Assembly: GCA_017382615.1 (NCBI GenBank) | Contig: JAFNZX010000124.1 | Coordinates: 1-6,432 of the forward strand | DNA from: Clostridia bacterium | GTDB lineage: Bacteria > Bacillota > Clostridia > Oscillospirales > CAG-272 | Reading direction: 5' to 3' | Length of the DNA: 6,432 nucleotides | In this document: positions 1-6,245 of the stretch, one piece after another | How the letters are laid out: each line of letters starts with the position of its first letter | How positions within the stretch are numbered: the first letter of the stretch is position 1 | Translations under genes and position numbers: made by a program | Notes under the pieces: generated by a model | Seen by the model: only the letters and a program-made list of their open reading frames with translations | Told to the model about the DNA's origin: nothing | Databases searched by the model: none

Positions 1-546
1 AAAGGTGTGCCCCGTTGCAACGATGGTGGGATTACCCATGGGCTGCTTTTCGGCATCGAAATAGAAGTTACAAACCTCACAGCGGTAATGTCCTAACATG
101 CCGTGTGTATCACAAGTGGCATCAACCTGCTCAACCCATTCCCCCCAAACATGGTCAACAAAAGGAATACTGAGTTTAATCTCGTGGGTAGCAGTTTGAC
201 CGTCCTGCTCAAACAACTGCTCACATGAATCGCAAAAATAGTGCGCTCTCACACCCTCGGAGGTACAGGTTGCGGGAACCTCAGGTATCAATTCTCCCAA
301 GCTGTGCGGAAGTCTTTCATACCGTTCATATCCTTCCCTATAGCTGCAATTCTTGCATTTCTTATAAGCAGAATAACCGGAAGACGTACAGGTCGCAGGG
401 CGTCCTTCGCGATCTTCCAGAACGTGTCCCGTTGCAGGAATCTCCTTGGAATAGTTCTTATCGCATCCGGTGCAGGTCATCATAAAAACGCCATTTGCGG
501 TGCAACCGGGATCACGGACCAGGTGTTCAGTGTATTTGTGCACGTG
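1..546 (-). repeat. Four tandem Cys/His modules (H-x11/12-C-x9/10-C-x2-C) at the C-terminal side of the lipoprotein
   Basis: Four modules follow the LRR domain, each with the ordered residues His, Cys, Cys-x2-Cys: H375/C387/C397/C400, H413/C425/C436/C439, H453/C466/C477/C480 and H504/C517/C528/C531. Another copy appears to begin at GH552. Typical wording is ATCTSxG followed 6-8 residues later by CxxC. Similar TCTxxG...CxxCG repeats are common in clostridial cell-surface proteins. Metal binding is plausible but not shown. The array continues past the left edge of the window. Confidence 0.8.
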
Positions 547-1662
547 AGGCTTTCTTTCCAGCGCCATGCAACCTACAAACGCCTGTTCACCAACTTCCAA
601 ATCACCGCCTATGACCGCAACGAGCTGCTTGCACTCTATAAAAGCCCCCTGCGCCAGTTCCAAAACAGTATCGGGAAGAATGACCTCCACCAGAGCGCAC
701 TGGGAAAACGCCCCCGACTCAATAGTGAGCAATCCCAGCGGCAGATCAACGAGGCAAAGCTCGGTGCACTTTGCAAAGATATCGGAAGGCAGCACGGTGA
801 TCGATGCGACAATAAAAGCGTTTTTCAAGGATTTACACCCGGAAAATGCTCCTTTCCCCAACTGTGTCACACTCGCGGGAATAAGAATTTCCTCAAATCC
901 ACATTCCGCGAATGCACCTGCACCAATCGTATGTACGGTTTCGGGCAAAATTATTTGCTCAATTGCGGTACAGCCTGCAAATGCTCTGCTTCCAACCACC
1001 TCCAGATTGGGCGAAAGGTAAATCTCGGACAAAGAGGTGCAACGCTCAAACGCACATTCGCCAATCTCGGTTACACAACCGGGAAGCGTTATGCTGACAA
1101 GACCGGTACAACCGACAAAAGCGGATGGACCAATCGTGACTATGGTATCGGGCAGAACAAACGACTCGATCTCCGTCATGCCGCCAAAGGCGTGCGGCAA
1201 AATACCGACAACCGGCTTTCCTTCGTAATACGGAGGAACGACGATCACCTTATCCGTCAACATCTGGGAGGCACCTACGACGTAGCCCTTTTGGTCAGGA
1301 GTCTCTTCAAACCGCAGATTCTGCGTATACGGCATCGTCTGCCCACAAGCAATACAGACATTATACGTGTCGTATGTGTGTTCCGCAGCAGTAGGAGCGA
1401 TGGTCTCCCTCTCTACTTCTCCGCAAGCGCAAGCACGCTCTCTTTCCCCATTCTGACCGCAGATGGGCTCAGTGATGACCACCCATTCCCCAAACTCATG
1501 CACGTGCTCCGGCTGATCGGGCGGTGCTTCCGTCTCGGTTTGCTCCAAGGTCGTATCGGCAGGTGTTGCAGGCTGCTCTCCTTGGTCACATGCCGTCAGC
1601 AAAAGCGTGCAGATCAGCAAGGCAAAGCACAAAAGCAGTCCGAAATATACGCGTCTTTTCAT
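1..1662 (-). CDS. Leucine-rich-repeat (BspA-like) surface lipoprotein with Cys-rich modules, C-terminus cut off by window edge
   Basis: The frame is open for 554 codons from the ATG at 1662 to position 1 and has no stop in the window, so the C-terminus is missing. The start is set by an AAGGAGAG ribosome binding site just upstream and an in-frame stop further upstream. Residues 1-25 form a lipoprotein signal: MKRR, a hydrophobic stretch, then lipobox LLTAC with Cys25 as the lipidation site. An acidic Thr/Glu/Pro-rich linker follows (26-54). Residues 55-107 hold a first Cys-rich segment (C68, C78, C80, C103, C106). Residues about 138-368 hold ten leucine-rich repeats of 21-23 residues marked by xAFxxC (Phe at 159, 182, 205, 228, 251, 273, 296, 319, 341, 362). 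Residues 373-554 hold four Cys/His modules. LRR_5/BspA-type proteins are usually extracellular and bind host or surface partners; the partner here is unknown. The gene is transcribed divergently from the glycosidase operon. Family call is firm; function is inferred. Confidence 0.92.
   Translation of the reverse strand, partial: MKRRVYFGLLLCFALLICTLLLTACDQGEQPATPADTTLEQTETEAPPDQPEHVHEFGEWVVITEPICGQNGERERACACGEVERETIAPTAAEHTYDTYNVCIACGQTMPYTQNLRFEETPDQKGYVVGASQMLTDKVIVVPPYYEGKPVVGILPHAFGGMTEIESFVLPDTIVTIGPSAFVGCTGLVSITLPGCVTEIGECAFERCTSLSEIYLSPNLEVVGSRAFAGCTAIEQIILPETVHTIGAGAFAECGFEEILIPASVTQLGKGAFSGCKSLKNAFIVASITVLPSDIFAKCTELCLVDLPLGLLTIESGAFSQCALVEVILPDTVLELAQGAFIECKQLVAVIGGDLEVGEQAFVGCMALERKPHVHKYTEHLVRDPGCTANGVFMMTCTGCDKNYSKEIPATGHVLEDREGRPATCTSSGYSAYKKCKNCSYREGYERYERLPHSLGELIPEVPATCTSEGVRAHYFCDSCEQLFEQDGQTATHEIKLSIPFVDHVWGEWVEQVDATCDTHGMLGHYRCEVCNFYFDAEKQPMGNPTIVATGHTF
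559..1251 (-). repeat. Ten tandem leucine-rich repeats (LRR_5/BspA type) within the lipoprotein
   Basis: The encoded repeats follow the pattern (I/L)xLPxxVxxIGxxAFxxCxxL with a 21-23 residue period. Conserved AF(V/A/S/I)xC signatures end each unit: HAF at residues 157-159, then SAF, CAF, RAF, GAF, GAF, DIF, GAF, GAF and QAF. The first unit has Met in place of the Cys (AFGGM). The seventh has DIF instead of AF. Cysteines recur at the same repeat position, typical of LRR_5 solenoids. The spacing is regular throughout, so no frameshift is suspected. Confidence 0.9.
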
Positions 1663-1707
1663 ATCTCTCTCCTTACAAATTGTAATAGTGATACTTACCT
1701 ATTCTAG

Positions 1708-1736
1708 ATTATAGCACTTCTTTTCCCGTTTGTAAA
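1708..1736 (-). promoter_or_regulatory. Sigma-A promoter for the leucine-rich-repeat lipoprotein
   Basis: Read on the minus strand, TTTACA (1731-1736) lies 17 nt upstream of a perfect TATAAT (1708-1713). A TG one base upstream of the -10 makes it an extended -10. Transcription would start around 1700, giving a leader of roughly 40 nt before the ATG at 1662. This is a strong match to the housekeeping consensus. Confidence 0.85.
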
Positions 1737-1776
1737 GTCCTCTGCCGACTTTTTTGATAATGACGGCATCTGCTGC

Positions 1777-1791
1777 AAAAAAACAAAAAAA
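1777..1791 (+). promoter_or_regulatory. Paired A-tracts upstream of the operon promoter (UP-element-like)
   Basis: Two runs of seven A (1777-1783 and 1785-1791) lie 12-27 nt upstream of the -35 box at 1804. Such A-tracts often bind the RNA polymerase alpha C-terminal domain or bend DNA. The role is inferred from position and composition only. Confidence 0.45.
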
Positions 1792-1803
1792 GCAAAGTTC
1801 TTA

Positions 1804-1832
1804 TTGATTTTCACAGACGACTGTGATATAAT
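1804..1832 (+). promoter_or_regulatory. Sigma-A promoter of the glycosidase operon
   Basis: TTGATT (1804-1809) and a perfect TATAAT (1827-1832) are separated by exactly 17 nt. TG at 1824-1825 gives an extended -10. Transcription would start near 1839, about 28 nt before the ATG at 1867. A perfect palindrome fills the spacer (see the operator entry), so this promoter is probably repressible. Confidence 0.85.
1811..1826. promoter_or_regulatory. Candidate repressor operator in the promoter spacer
   Basis: TCACAG-ACGA-CTGTGA is a perfect 6+6 bp inverted repeat centred on a CG dinucleotide. It lies wholly between the -35 and -10 boxes of the operon promoter, where a bound protein would block RNA polymerase. 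Palindromes with a central CG are characteristic of LacI/GalR-family operators, but this one does not match the classical cre consensus, and no regulator gene is in the window. The palindrome is seen directly; repressor identity is inference. Confidence 0.6.
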
Positions 1833-1854
1833 GAACGCAACAACCCGCATATAC

Positions 1855-1862
1855 AAGGAGGG
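1855..1862 (+). promoter_or_regulatory. Ribosome binding site fixing the start of the first GH43 gene
   Basis: AAGGAGGG ends 4 nt before the ATG at 1867. It rules out the in-frame TTG at 1804, which lies inside the -35 box and upstream of the expected transcription start. Confidence 0.9.
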
Positions 1863-1866
1863 CGAC

Positions 1867-2940
1867 ATGAAAACAGATGCACCCCGCTACAACAGCATCC
1901 GTCCCGGTCAGGTCTGGCTTGACACCGAGGGCAAGCGCATTCAGGCGCACGGCGGCTCGGTCATGTATTTGGACGGCTATTATTACTGGTACGGTGAGAA
2001 CAAAGAGCACACCGATCCCGCTAAAAAGATCTGGCACTGGGGCGTGCGCTGCTATCGCTCGACCGATCTTTACAACTGGGAGGATCTTGGGCTGATCATT
2101 CCGCCCAATGAGCAAGATCCCACCTCTTCCCTGCACCCCACCTCGCTGATGGACCGTCCGCACATCATCTATAACCAAAAGACCAAGAAATTCGTCTGCT
2201 GGCTCAAGATCATGCACTACGACGGCACGCAGGATGAAACCGTGCTGACTGCCGACGCGCTGACGGGTCCCTACACCATCGTGCGAAAAGGGCTGCGCCC
2301 CTTAAACATGAGCGCGGGCGACTTTGATTTGGTCGTTGCCCCCGACGGCAAGGCGTACTATTACTTTGAGCGCGTGCACTCCGAAACCATCTGCGCCGAT
2401 CTGACCGAGGATTACACCGACGTCACGGGCTACTATTCCACGCACTTCCCGCGCCCTTATCCGCCCTACGTGCGTGAGGCAACCGCGCACTTTTTGCGCA
2501 AGGGCAAGCATTATCTGGTAACGTCCGGTACGACAAGCTACCTGCCCAACCCCTCCGAGCTGGCAATCGGCGACTCCTGGCACGGTCCTTACACGGTGCT
2601 TGGTGACCCGCATCCCACCGACGAAAGCCACACCTCCTTCCATTCGCAGATCTCCTCGGTATTCAAGGTGCCGGGCAAAAAGGATCTGTACATTGCCTGC
2701 GCAGACCGCTGGCTGCCGCACCGCATGCACCTGCCTTACGAACTGTACGAAAAGGCGTTTGCAGACGCGTTCGGTTATGACGCCACGCCCGAGGAGCGCG
2801 CTGCGGCGATCGAGCTGATGCCCACCCTGGAGCAGCCCGACACCAAAAATGCGGACTACGTTTGGCTGCCCTTCCGCTTTGACGGCGAGATGGCTTACCT
2901 CGACTGGCACGACGAGTGGAGAATTGAAGATTACGAGTAA
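1867..2940 (+). CDS. GH43-type glycosidase, exo-beta-1,3-galactanase-like clade
   Basis: A 357-residue protein with no signal peptide, so probably cytoplasmic. It shows the five-bladed propeller style of family 43 glycosidases. Near the N-terminus it has I25-QAHGGS-V32 and DGYYYWYGENK (36-46), which resemble the exo-beta-1,3-galactanase group (GH43 subfamilies 24/34) rather than xylosidase/arabinofuranosidase members. Later signatures also fit that group: MDRPHIIYN (95-103), AGDFDL (150-155), REATAHF (203-209) followed by HYLVTSGTTSYLPN (215-228), then HSQ (259-261) and ADRW (279-282). By memory-based alignment D152 would be the pKa modulator, E204 the general acid, and D96 and Q261 the residues standing in for the absent N-terminal Asp base. 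It is the first gene of the operon, 24 nt before the next. It probably removes terminal galactose or a similar sugar from imported oligosaccharides. The family is fairly sure, the substrate is not. Confidence 0.85.
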   Translation: MKTDAPRYNSIRPGQVWLDTEGKRIQAHGGSVMYLDGYYYWYGENKEHTDPAKKIWHWGVRCYRSTDLYNWEDLGLIIPPNEQDPTSSLHPTSLMDRPHIIYNQKTKKFVCWLKIMHYDGTQDETVLTADALTGPYTIVRKGLRPLNMSAGDFDLVVAPDGKAYYYFERVHSETICADLTEDYTDVTGYYSTHFPRPYPPYVREATAHFLRKGKHYLVTSGTTSYLPNPSELAIGDSWHGPYTVLGDPHPTDESHTSFHSQISSVFKVPGKKDLYIACADRWLPHRMHLPYELYEKAFADAFGYDATPEERAAAIELMPTLEQPDTKNADYVWLPFRFDGEMAYLDWHDEWRIEDYE

Positions 2941-2950
2941 ATCCCAAAAC

Positions 2951-2957
2951 AAGGAGA
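2951..2957 (+). promoter_or_regulatory. Ribosome binding site of the second GH43 gene
   Basis: AAGGAGA lies 7 nt before the ATG at 2965, inside the 24 nt gap after the previous stop codon. No promoter or terminator fits in this gap, which supports co-transcription. Confidence 0.85.
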
Positions 2958-2964
2958 CCCCCAC

Positions 2965-4206
2965 ATGAGAATCATTCCCAACCAAGGCATTTGTGACCCT
3001 CACCTGCGCGTATACGAGGGAAAGGTCTATATGTACGCATCGCATGACCGCAGCCCCGAAAACACGGGCTATTATATGGATGACTGGCTGATCTTTTCCA
3101 CGGACGATATGCTCAACTGGAAGCTTGAATACACCTTCCACCCCGAGGATACCTTTCTTGGCAAATGCAACGAATGCTATGCCACCGATTCTGCGTACCG
3201 CAACGGAAAATACTATCTGTATTTCTCCCATCAGCAAAAATGTGTCGGCGTGGCGGTAAGCGATCACCCCGCAGGTCCTTACAAGGACGCGCTGGGCAAG
3301 CCCCTGCTGACCTATTGGATGGCAGATACCCCCAGTTATGACCCCGCAGTCTTTATTGACGATGACGAATCCCGCACCCCTTACCTTGTATGGGGCTTTA
3401 CCTGCGAAGGCAAACAATACTACATGGCGCGCCTGAACGATGATATGATCTCGCTTGCCGAGCCCCCTCGCCCCGTTGAAATCATCAACTCCTGGGACGG
3501 CAACGATGCACCCGCGCTCAACAAGTGGAACGGCAAGTATTATCTGAGCTCGCACCGCTCGTACTATGCAACCTCGGATAACGTGTATGGTCCGTACACC
3601 TATCGCGGCACCTTCTGCACCGAGGCATATACCGACCACGGCAATTTCGTCACCTTCCATAACCAGACCTACTTTGCCTACGGCATTCCCGAAAACTGGG
3701 GGGAGGAGCACGTCAACCGCCATTACCGCACCACAAAAATGGTGTACGCGCACTTTGATGACGACGGCAATATTTATACCGACGAGTTTATCAAGCAGGC
3801 AGGCGTCGGTCAGTACGAGGCGACCTGGCCCTGTATCAAGGGCGAATGGTACTTTGCCGCCTCAGACGGCGTTTGCAAGAAAAAGAATGCCGACGGCTTT
3901 GAAATGCGCGGCATACGCGACGGCTCATATCTCTATTACCAAAACGTAAACGGCATGCGGCAGAACGCAAAAATGTATATCCGCGGCAGATGCGAGAGCG
4001 CACCCTGCGAGATCGAGATCCGCGAGGGCAGCCCCTTCGGCTCACTGCTGGGGTACGTGCAGGTACAGCCGCAGGCAACAGAGCAGGAAATCCCCTGCAC
4101 GCTTTGCAACACGCACGGCACGCACAACCTGTGCTTCGTGTTCCACGGAAAGGGCGAGGATCTGTTCGCCCTTGACGAGATCCGCTTTGAGCAGATCAAA
4201 CCGTAA
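2965..4206 (+). CDS. GH43-type glycosidase with C-terminal CBM6-like domain
   Basis: A 413-residue protein without a signal peptide. The N-terminal family 43 propeller (about 1-300) begins with GICDPHLRVYEGKVYMYASHD (8-28), where D11 fits the usual general base. YDPAVFIDDD (125-134) gives D126 as the pKa modulator. At the general-acid position, the usual Glu of the family's NEAS/EGP motif reads N180-D181-APALNKWNGKYYLS, so Asp replaces Glu. TDHGNF supplies the conserved region with the propeller-core His. Residues about 300-413 resemble a CBM6-type jelly roll: GYVQVQ, then GTHNLCFVFHGKG and LFALDEIRFE at the end. Such modules bind sugars or shape the active site. Likely role is release of arabinose, xylose or galactose from short oligosaccharides. 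Second gene of the operon, 46 nt before the third. It is clearly different from its GH43 neighbour, so this is not a recent duplication. Confidence 0.87.
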   Translation: MRIIPNQGICDPHLRVYEGKVYMYASHDRSPENTGYYMDDWLIFSTDDMLNWKLEYTFHPEDTFLGKCNECYATDSAYRNGKYYLYFSHQQKCVGVAVSDHPAGPYKDALGKPLLTYWMADTPSYDPAVFIDDDESRTPYLVWGFTCEGKQYYMARLNDDMISLAEPPRPVEIINSWDGNDAPALNKWNGKYYLSSHRSYYATSDNVYGPYTYRGTFCTEAYTDHGNFVTFHNQTYFAYGIPENWGEEHVNRHYRTTKMVYAHFDDDGNIYTDEFIKQAGVGQYEATWPCIKGEWYFAASDGVCKKKNADGFEMRGIRDGSYLYYQNVNGMRQNAKMYIRGRCESAPCEIEIREGSPFGSLLGYVQVQPQATEQEIPCTLCNTHGTHNLCFVFHGKGEDLFALDEIRFEQIKP

Positions 4207-4240
4207 TTTTTGATATTCATATACCACTTATTTGCAAAAA

Positions 4241-4246
4241 AGGAGA
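4241..4246 (+). promoter_or_regulatory. Ribosome binding site fixing the start of the GH99/WbsX-like gene
   Basis: AGGAGA, preceded by an A-run, lies 6 nt before the ATG at 4253. The longer in-frame TTG start at 4232 would place this site inside the coding region, so it is not used here. Confidence 0.88.
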
Positions 4247-4252
4247 CCTATT

Positions 4253-5392
4253 ATGCAGAAGTATGACATTGCCGCCTACGTGTGGCCCTCTTACACAGGA
4301 AAAGAAATGCGCGCACGCCAGTTTTGGCCCGACGGCATTGGTGAATGGCAGACCGTGATGTCCGTTCCCTCCCGCATGCCCCAAAAGCCCGCTGATTACG
4401 AGTGGGACAGAAAGCCCTTGTGGGGCTGCTGCGACGAGGCTGACCCCAAGGTCATGGAAATGCAGATTGAAGAGGCAACCAAGCACGGCGTTAACGTCTT
4501 TATTTACGACTGGTACTGGTATGACCGCCGCCCCTTCCTTGAGCAGTGCCTGGACGAGGGATTCCTCGGCGCATCCAATAACGAAAAAATGAAGTTCTAC
4601 ATCATGTGGGCAAACCACGACGCGGGCTATACCTGGGACACTCGCCTTTCCGACCTGCTCTGGCGCGGTCAGGATCCCACCGTATGGCTGGGTGCTGTGG
4701 ACAGACACGAGTTTGAGATCGTGGCACACCGCATCATTGACAAGTATTTCTCCAAGCCCAACTACTATAAAATCGACGGCAAGCCCGTTTTCATGATCTA
4801 CGACGTGGACAATCTCGTCAAGGGCCTTGGCAGCGTAGAGGCAACGCGCGAGGCGTTGGATTGGTTCAAGGCAGAAACCATCAAGGCGGGTCACCCCGGA
4901 CTTGAGCTGCAGCTGACCGCTTGGGGCGAGCGCATCTCCAACATGAGCGGCGTGGACGGCACACATACGCTCTCCACCAAGGAGGTCGTTCCCGCGCTTG
5001 GCTTTGACAGCGTAACCAACTACCAGTTCGTACACTTCTGCTACATGGACAAGGACTACGAAAAGGAGATCCTGCCCATCGTGTATAACGAGTGGGCGCG
5101 TATGGATCGTGATTACACCGTTCCCTACTATCCGCACGTATCGATCGGCTGGGATAATAACCCCCGCTTTATCAGCTACGTTCCCACCGTATGCTATAAC
5201 AATCCGCCCGAGGTATTCAAGCAGGCGCTGATCAAGGCTAAGGAATACGTGGACACCCACAACCTGCCCGCACCGCTGATCACCATCAACTCCTGGAACG
5301 AGTGGACGGAAACCTCTTACCTTGAGCCCGACACCAAGTACGGCTACGGCTACCTGGAAGCGATCAAGGAAGTATTCGTGGACGAAGAATAA
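4253..5392 (+). CDS. GH99-like (WbsX family) glycoside hydrolase
   Basis: A 379-residue protein without a signal peptide or TM segment. It matches the WbsX/GH99-like TIM-barrel family. The N-terminal strand IAAYVWPSY is followed by GIGEW (28-32). FIYDWYWYD (83-91) lies on the second barrel strand. KPVFMIYDVD follows, and the C-terminal hallmark INSWNEWTETSYLEPD (345-360) precedes KYGYGYLEAI. In GH99 endo-mannosidases the two catalytic Glu are three residues apart in an NEWxE motif; E350 and E353 occupy those places. Characterised GH99 enzymes are retaining endo-alpha-mannosidases or mannanases, while WbsX-like proteins are mostly found in polysaccharide clusters with unproven activity. Here it sits with two GH43 enzymes, which favours a degradative role. 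It is the last gene of the operon, with a strong terminator 17 nt after the stop. The family is well supported; the substrate is unknown. Confidence 0.87.
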   Translation: MQKYDIAAYVWPSYTGKEMRARQFWPDGIGEWQTVMSVPSRMPQKPADYEWDRKPLWGCCDEADPKVMEMQIEEATKHGVNVFIYDWYWYDRRPFLEQCLDEGFLGASNNEKMKFYIMWANHDAGYTWDTRLSDLLWRGQDPTVWLGAVDRHEFEIVAHRIIDKYFSKPNYYKIDGKPVFMIYDVDNLVKGLGSVEATREALDWFKAETIKAGHPGLELQLTAWGERISNMSGVDGTHTLSTKEVVPALGFDSVTNYQFVHFCYMDKDYEKEILPIVYNEWARMDRDYTVPYYPHVSIGWDNNPRFISYVPTVCYNNPPEVFKQALIKAKEYVDTHNLPAPLITINSWNEWTETSYLEPDTKYGYGYLEAIKEVFVDEE

Positions 5393-5408
5393 AATATTTT
5401 CAACATCA

Positions 5409-5441
5409 CGGGGCAAAGACCAAACCTTTGCCCCGATTTTT
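5409..5441 (+). terminator. Intrinsic terminator of the glycosidase operon
   Basis: A perfect 10 bp stem, CGGGGCAAAG (5409-5418) with CTTTGCCCCG (5426-5435), has a 7 nt loop and is followed by ATTTTT. It sits 16 nt after the stop of the GH99-like gene and separates the operon from the next promoter. Confidence 0.93.
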
Positions 5442-5461
5442 GTGTCTATATATACGTAGCA

Positions 5462-5482
5462 GGTTTCATTTGCGTTGAAACC
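5462..5482. repeat. Inverted repeat upstream of the membrane-protein promoter
   Basis: GGTTTCA (5462-5468) and TGAAACC (5476-5482) form a perfect 7 bp inverted repeat around a 7 nt spacer, about 20 nt upstream of the -35 box. No T-tract follows, so it is not a terminator. It could be an activator or repressor site; nothing else in the sequence decides this. Confidence 0.45.
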
Positions 5483-5493
5483 AACTCAACCAA

Positions 5494-5508
5494 CGCGTCA
5501 TTGACGCG
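5494..5508. promoter_or_regulatory. Candidate operator overlapping the -35 box of the membrane-protein gene
   Basis: CGCGTCA-T-TGACGCG is a perfect 7+7 bp palindrome with a single central base. It covers the -35 hexamer TTGACG (5501-5506). A dimeric regulator bound here would exclude sigma factor from the -35. The palindrome is seen directly; regulation is inferred, and the regulator is not in the window. Confidence 0.55.
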
Positions 5509-5529
5509 GACGTTCTTTTCCTATATAAT
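5501..5529 (+). promoter_or_regulatory. Sigma-A promoter of the small membrane-protein gene
   Basis: TTGACG (5501-5506) and TATAAT (5524-5529) are 17 nt apart, 11 of 12 consensus bases. Transcription would start about 5536, some 24 nt before the ATG at 5560. The promoter lies after the operon terminator, so this gene is an independent unit. Confidence 0.88.
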
Positions 5530-5559
5530 AAAGACATCAAACGCACGAAAGGAATTATC

Positions 5560-6240
5560 ATGGATCAAAAGCAACTCAAAAGAAACCTTCACTATTTCAC
5601 CAAGACCGACACCCCTTTGTACGTGGGCATCGGTATGCTGATCGTGGGCGTAGCACTGTTTTTCTTTGGCCGTGGCTATATCTCCTACGTCATTGCCTCC
5701 ATTCTCGCACCCGTAGGGCTTGTGCTTGCGCTGATCGGTGCTTCGCATCGTGTGACCGATGCGGACATGGACGCTTGCATTACCAAGCTGACCGATGGCA
5801 TGGAGGTCGATCTTGTAGAAAACCCCAAGTTTGCCAAGCGTATGTTCAAGCAGATTCCCATGATCAAGCTGCAAAATTATATTTTTGACGATGCACTTGC
5901 GCACAAATACGCTAAAAACGGTGCGATCCGTACCGAAAAGTTGGAAACTTCTCTGATCTACGCGCTGGATACCGAGCTTTACGTGGTGCACCGCAACTTC
6001 TCCCTGCTCGCAGACGAGAGCGACACGCAGGTCCACGAGATCCCCTATGCCGATATTGAGAGCATTGAGATCACCGAGCAGCAGACCAAAATGACCTTTG
6101 GCAAAAACCCCCGCACGGTCACATATAGCTTGTTGACCATCAAAGGCGCGTCAACGTTCGAGCTGCCCATGCAAAGCAATGCGGATACCGACGAGTTCGT
6201 TTCGCGCGTCAAGCGCGTGCTCGCGGAAAGCAAACAATAA
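5560..6240 (+). CDS. Membrane protein of unknown function, two TM helices and soluble C-terminal domain
   Basis: A 226-residue protein that I cannot place in a named family. AAAGGA (5548-5553) lies 6 nt upstream of the ATG and supports the start. Residues 1-19 are polar and basic (KQLKRNLHYFTK). TM helices are predicted at about 20-36 and 41-61, joined by the short turn FGRGY. With Lys/Arg at the N-terminus and a short hairpin, both termini should be cytoplasmic. The remaining 165 residues are soluble and alternate beta-rich stretches: SLIYALDTELYVVH, then VHEIPYADIESIEIT, then KMTFG and TVTYSLLTIKG. This ends in a helix with EFVSRVKRVLAES. This order of strands capped by a C-terminal helix resembles bacterial PH-like membrane domains, but the similarity is only by eye. 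It has its own promoter and a possible operator, and no visible functional link with the glycosidases. Confidence 0.85.
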   Translation: MDQKQLKRNLHYFTKTDTPLYVGIGMLIVGVALFFFGRGYISYVIASILAPVGLVLALIGASHRVTDADMDACITKLTDGMEVDLVENPKFAKRMFKQIPMIKLQNYIFDDALAHKYAKNGAIRTEKLETSLIYALDTELYVVHRNFSLLADESDTQVHEIPYADIESIEITEQQTKMTFGKNPRTVTYSLLTIKGASTFELPMQSNADTDEFVSRVKRVLAESKQ

Positions 6241-6245
6241 TCCAT

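Noticed and set aside
241..1707. Long plus-strand open frame (488 codons) opposite the lipoprotein gene
   Set aside because: It is codon-registered antisense to the LRR gene. It has no ribosome binding site and its translation shows no family features, while the minus strand has a signal peptide, regular repeats, promoter and ribosome binding site.
1811..1826. Catabolite-repression (cre) site
   Set aside because: It has a central CG but lacks the TGnAAnCGnTTnCA pattern, so it is recorded only as a general operator candidate.
1804..1866. TTG start giving a longer first GH43 protein
   Set aside because: The TTG is part of the -35 box and lies upstream of the expected transcription start; the ATG at 1867 has a strong ribosome binding site.
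2302..3753. Minus-strand open frame of 483 codons across the two GH43 genes
   Set aside because: It spans the boundary between two well-supported plus-strand genes, lacks a ribosome binding site and is a by-product of biased third positions.
4232..4252. TTG start giving a longer GH99-like protein
   Set aside because: It would place the AGGAGA ribosome binding site inside the coding region and adds seven residues without family similarity.
4217..5416. Minus-strand open frame of 399 codons opposite the GH99-like gene
   Set aside because: It is antisense to a clear family member, runs through the operon terminator and gives a low-complexity hydrophobic translation.
5521..6036. Minus-strand open frame of 171 codons opposite the membrane-protein gene
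   Set aside because: It overlaps the plus-strand promoter and a coding gene with good signals, and has no ribosome binding site of its own.
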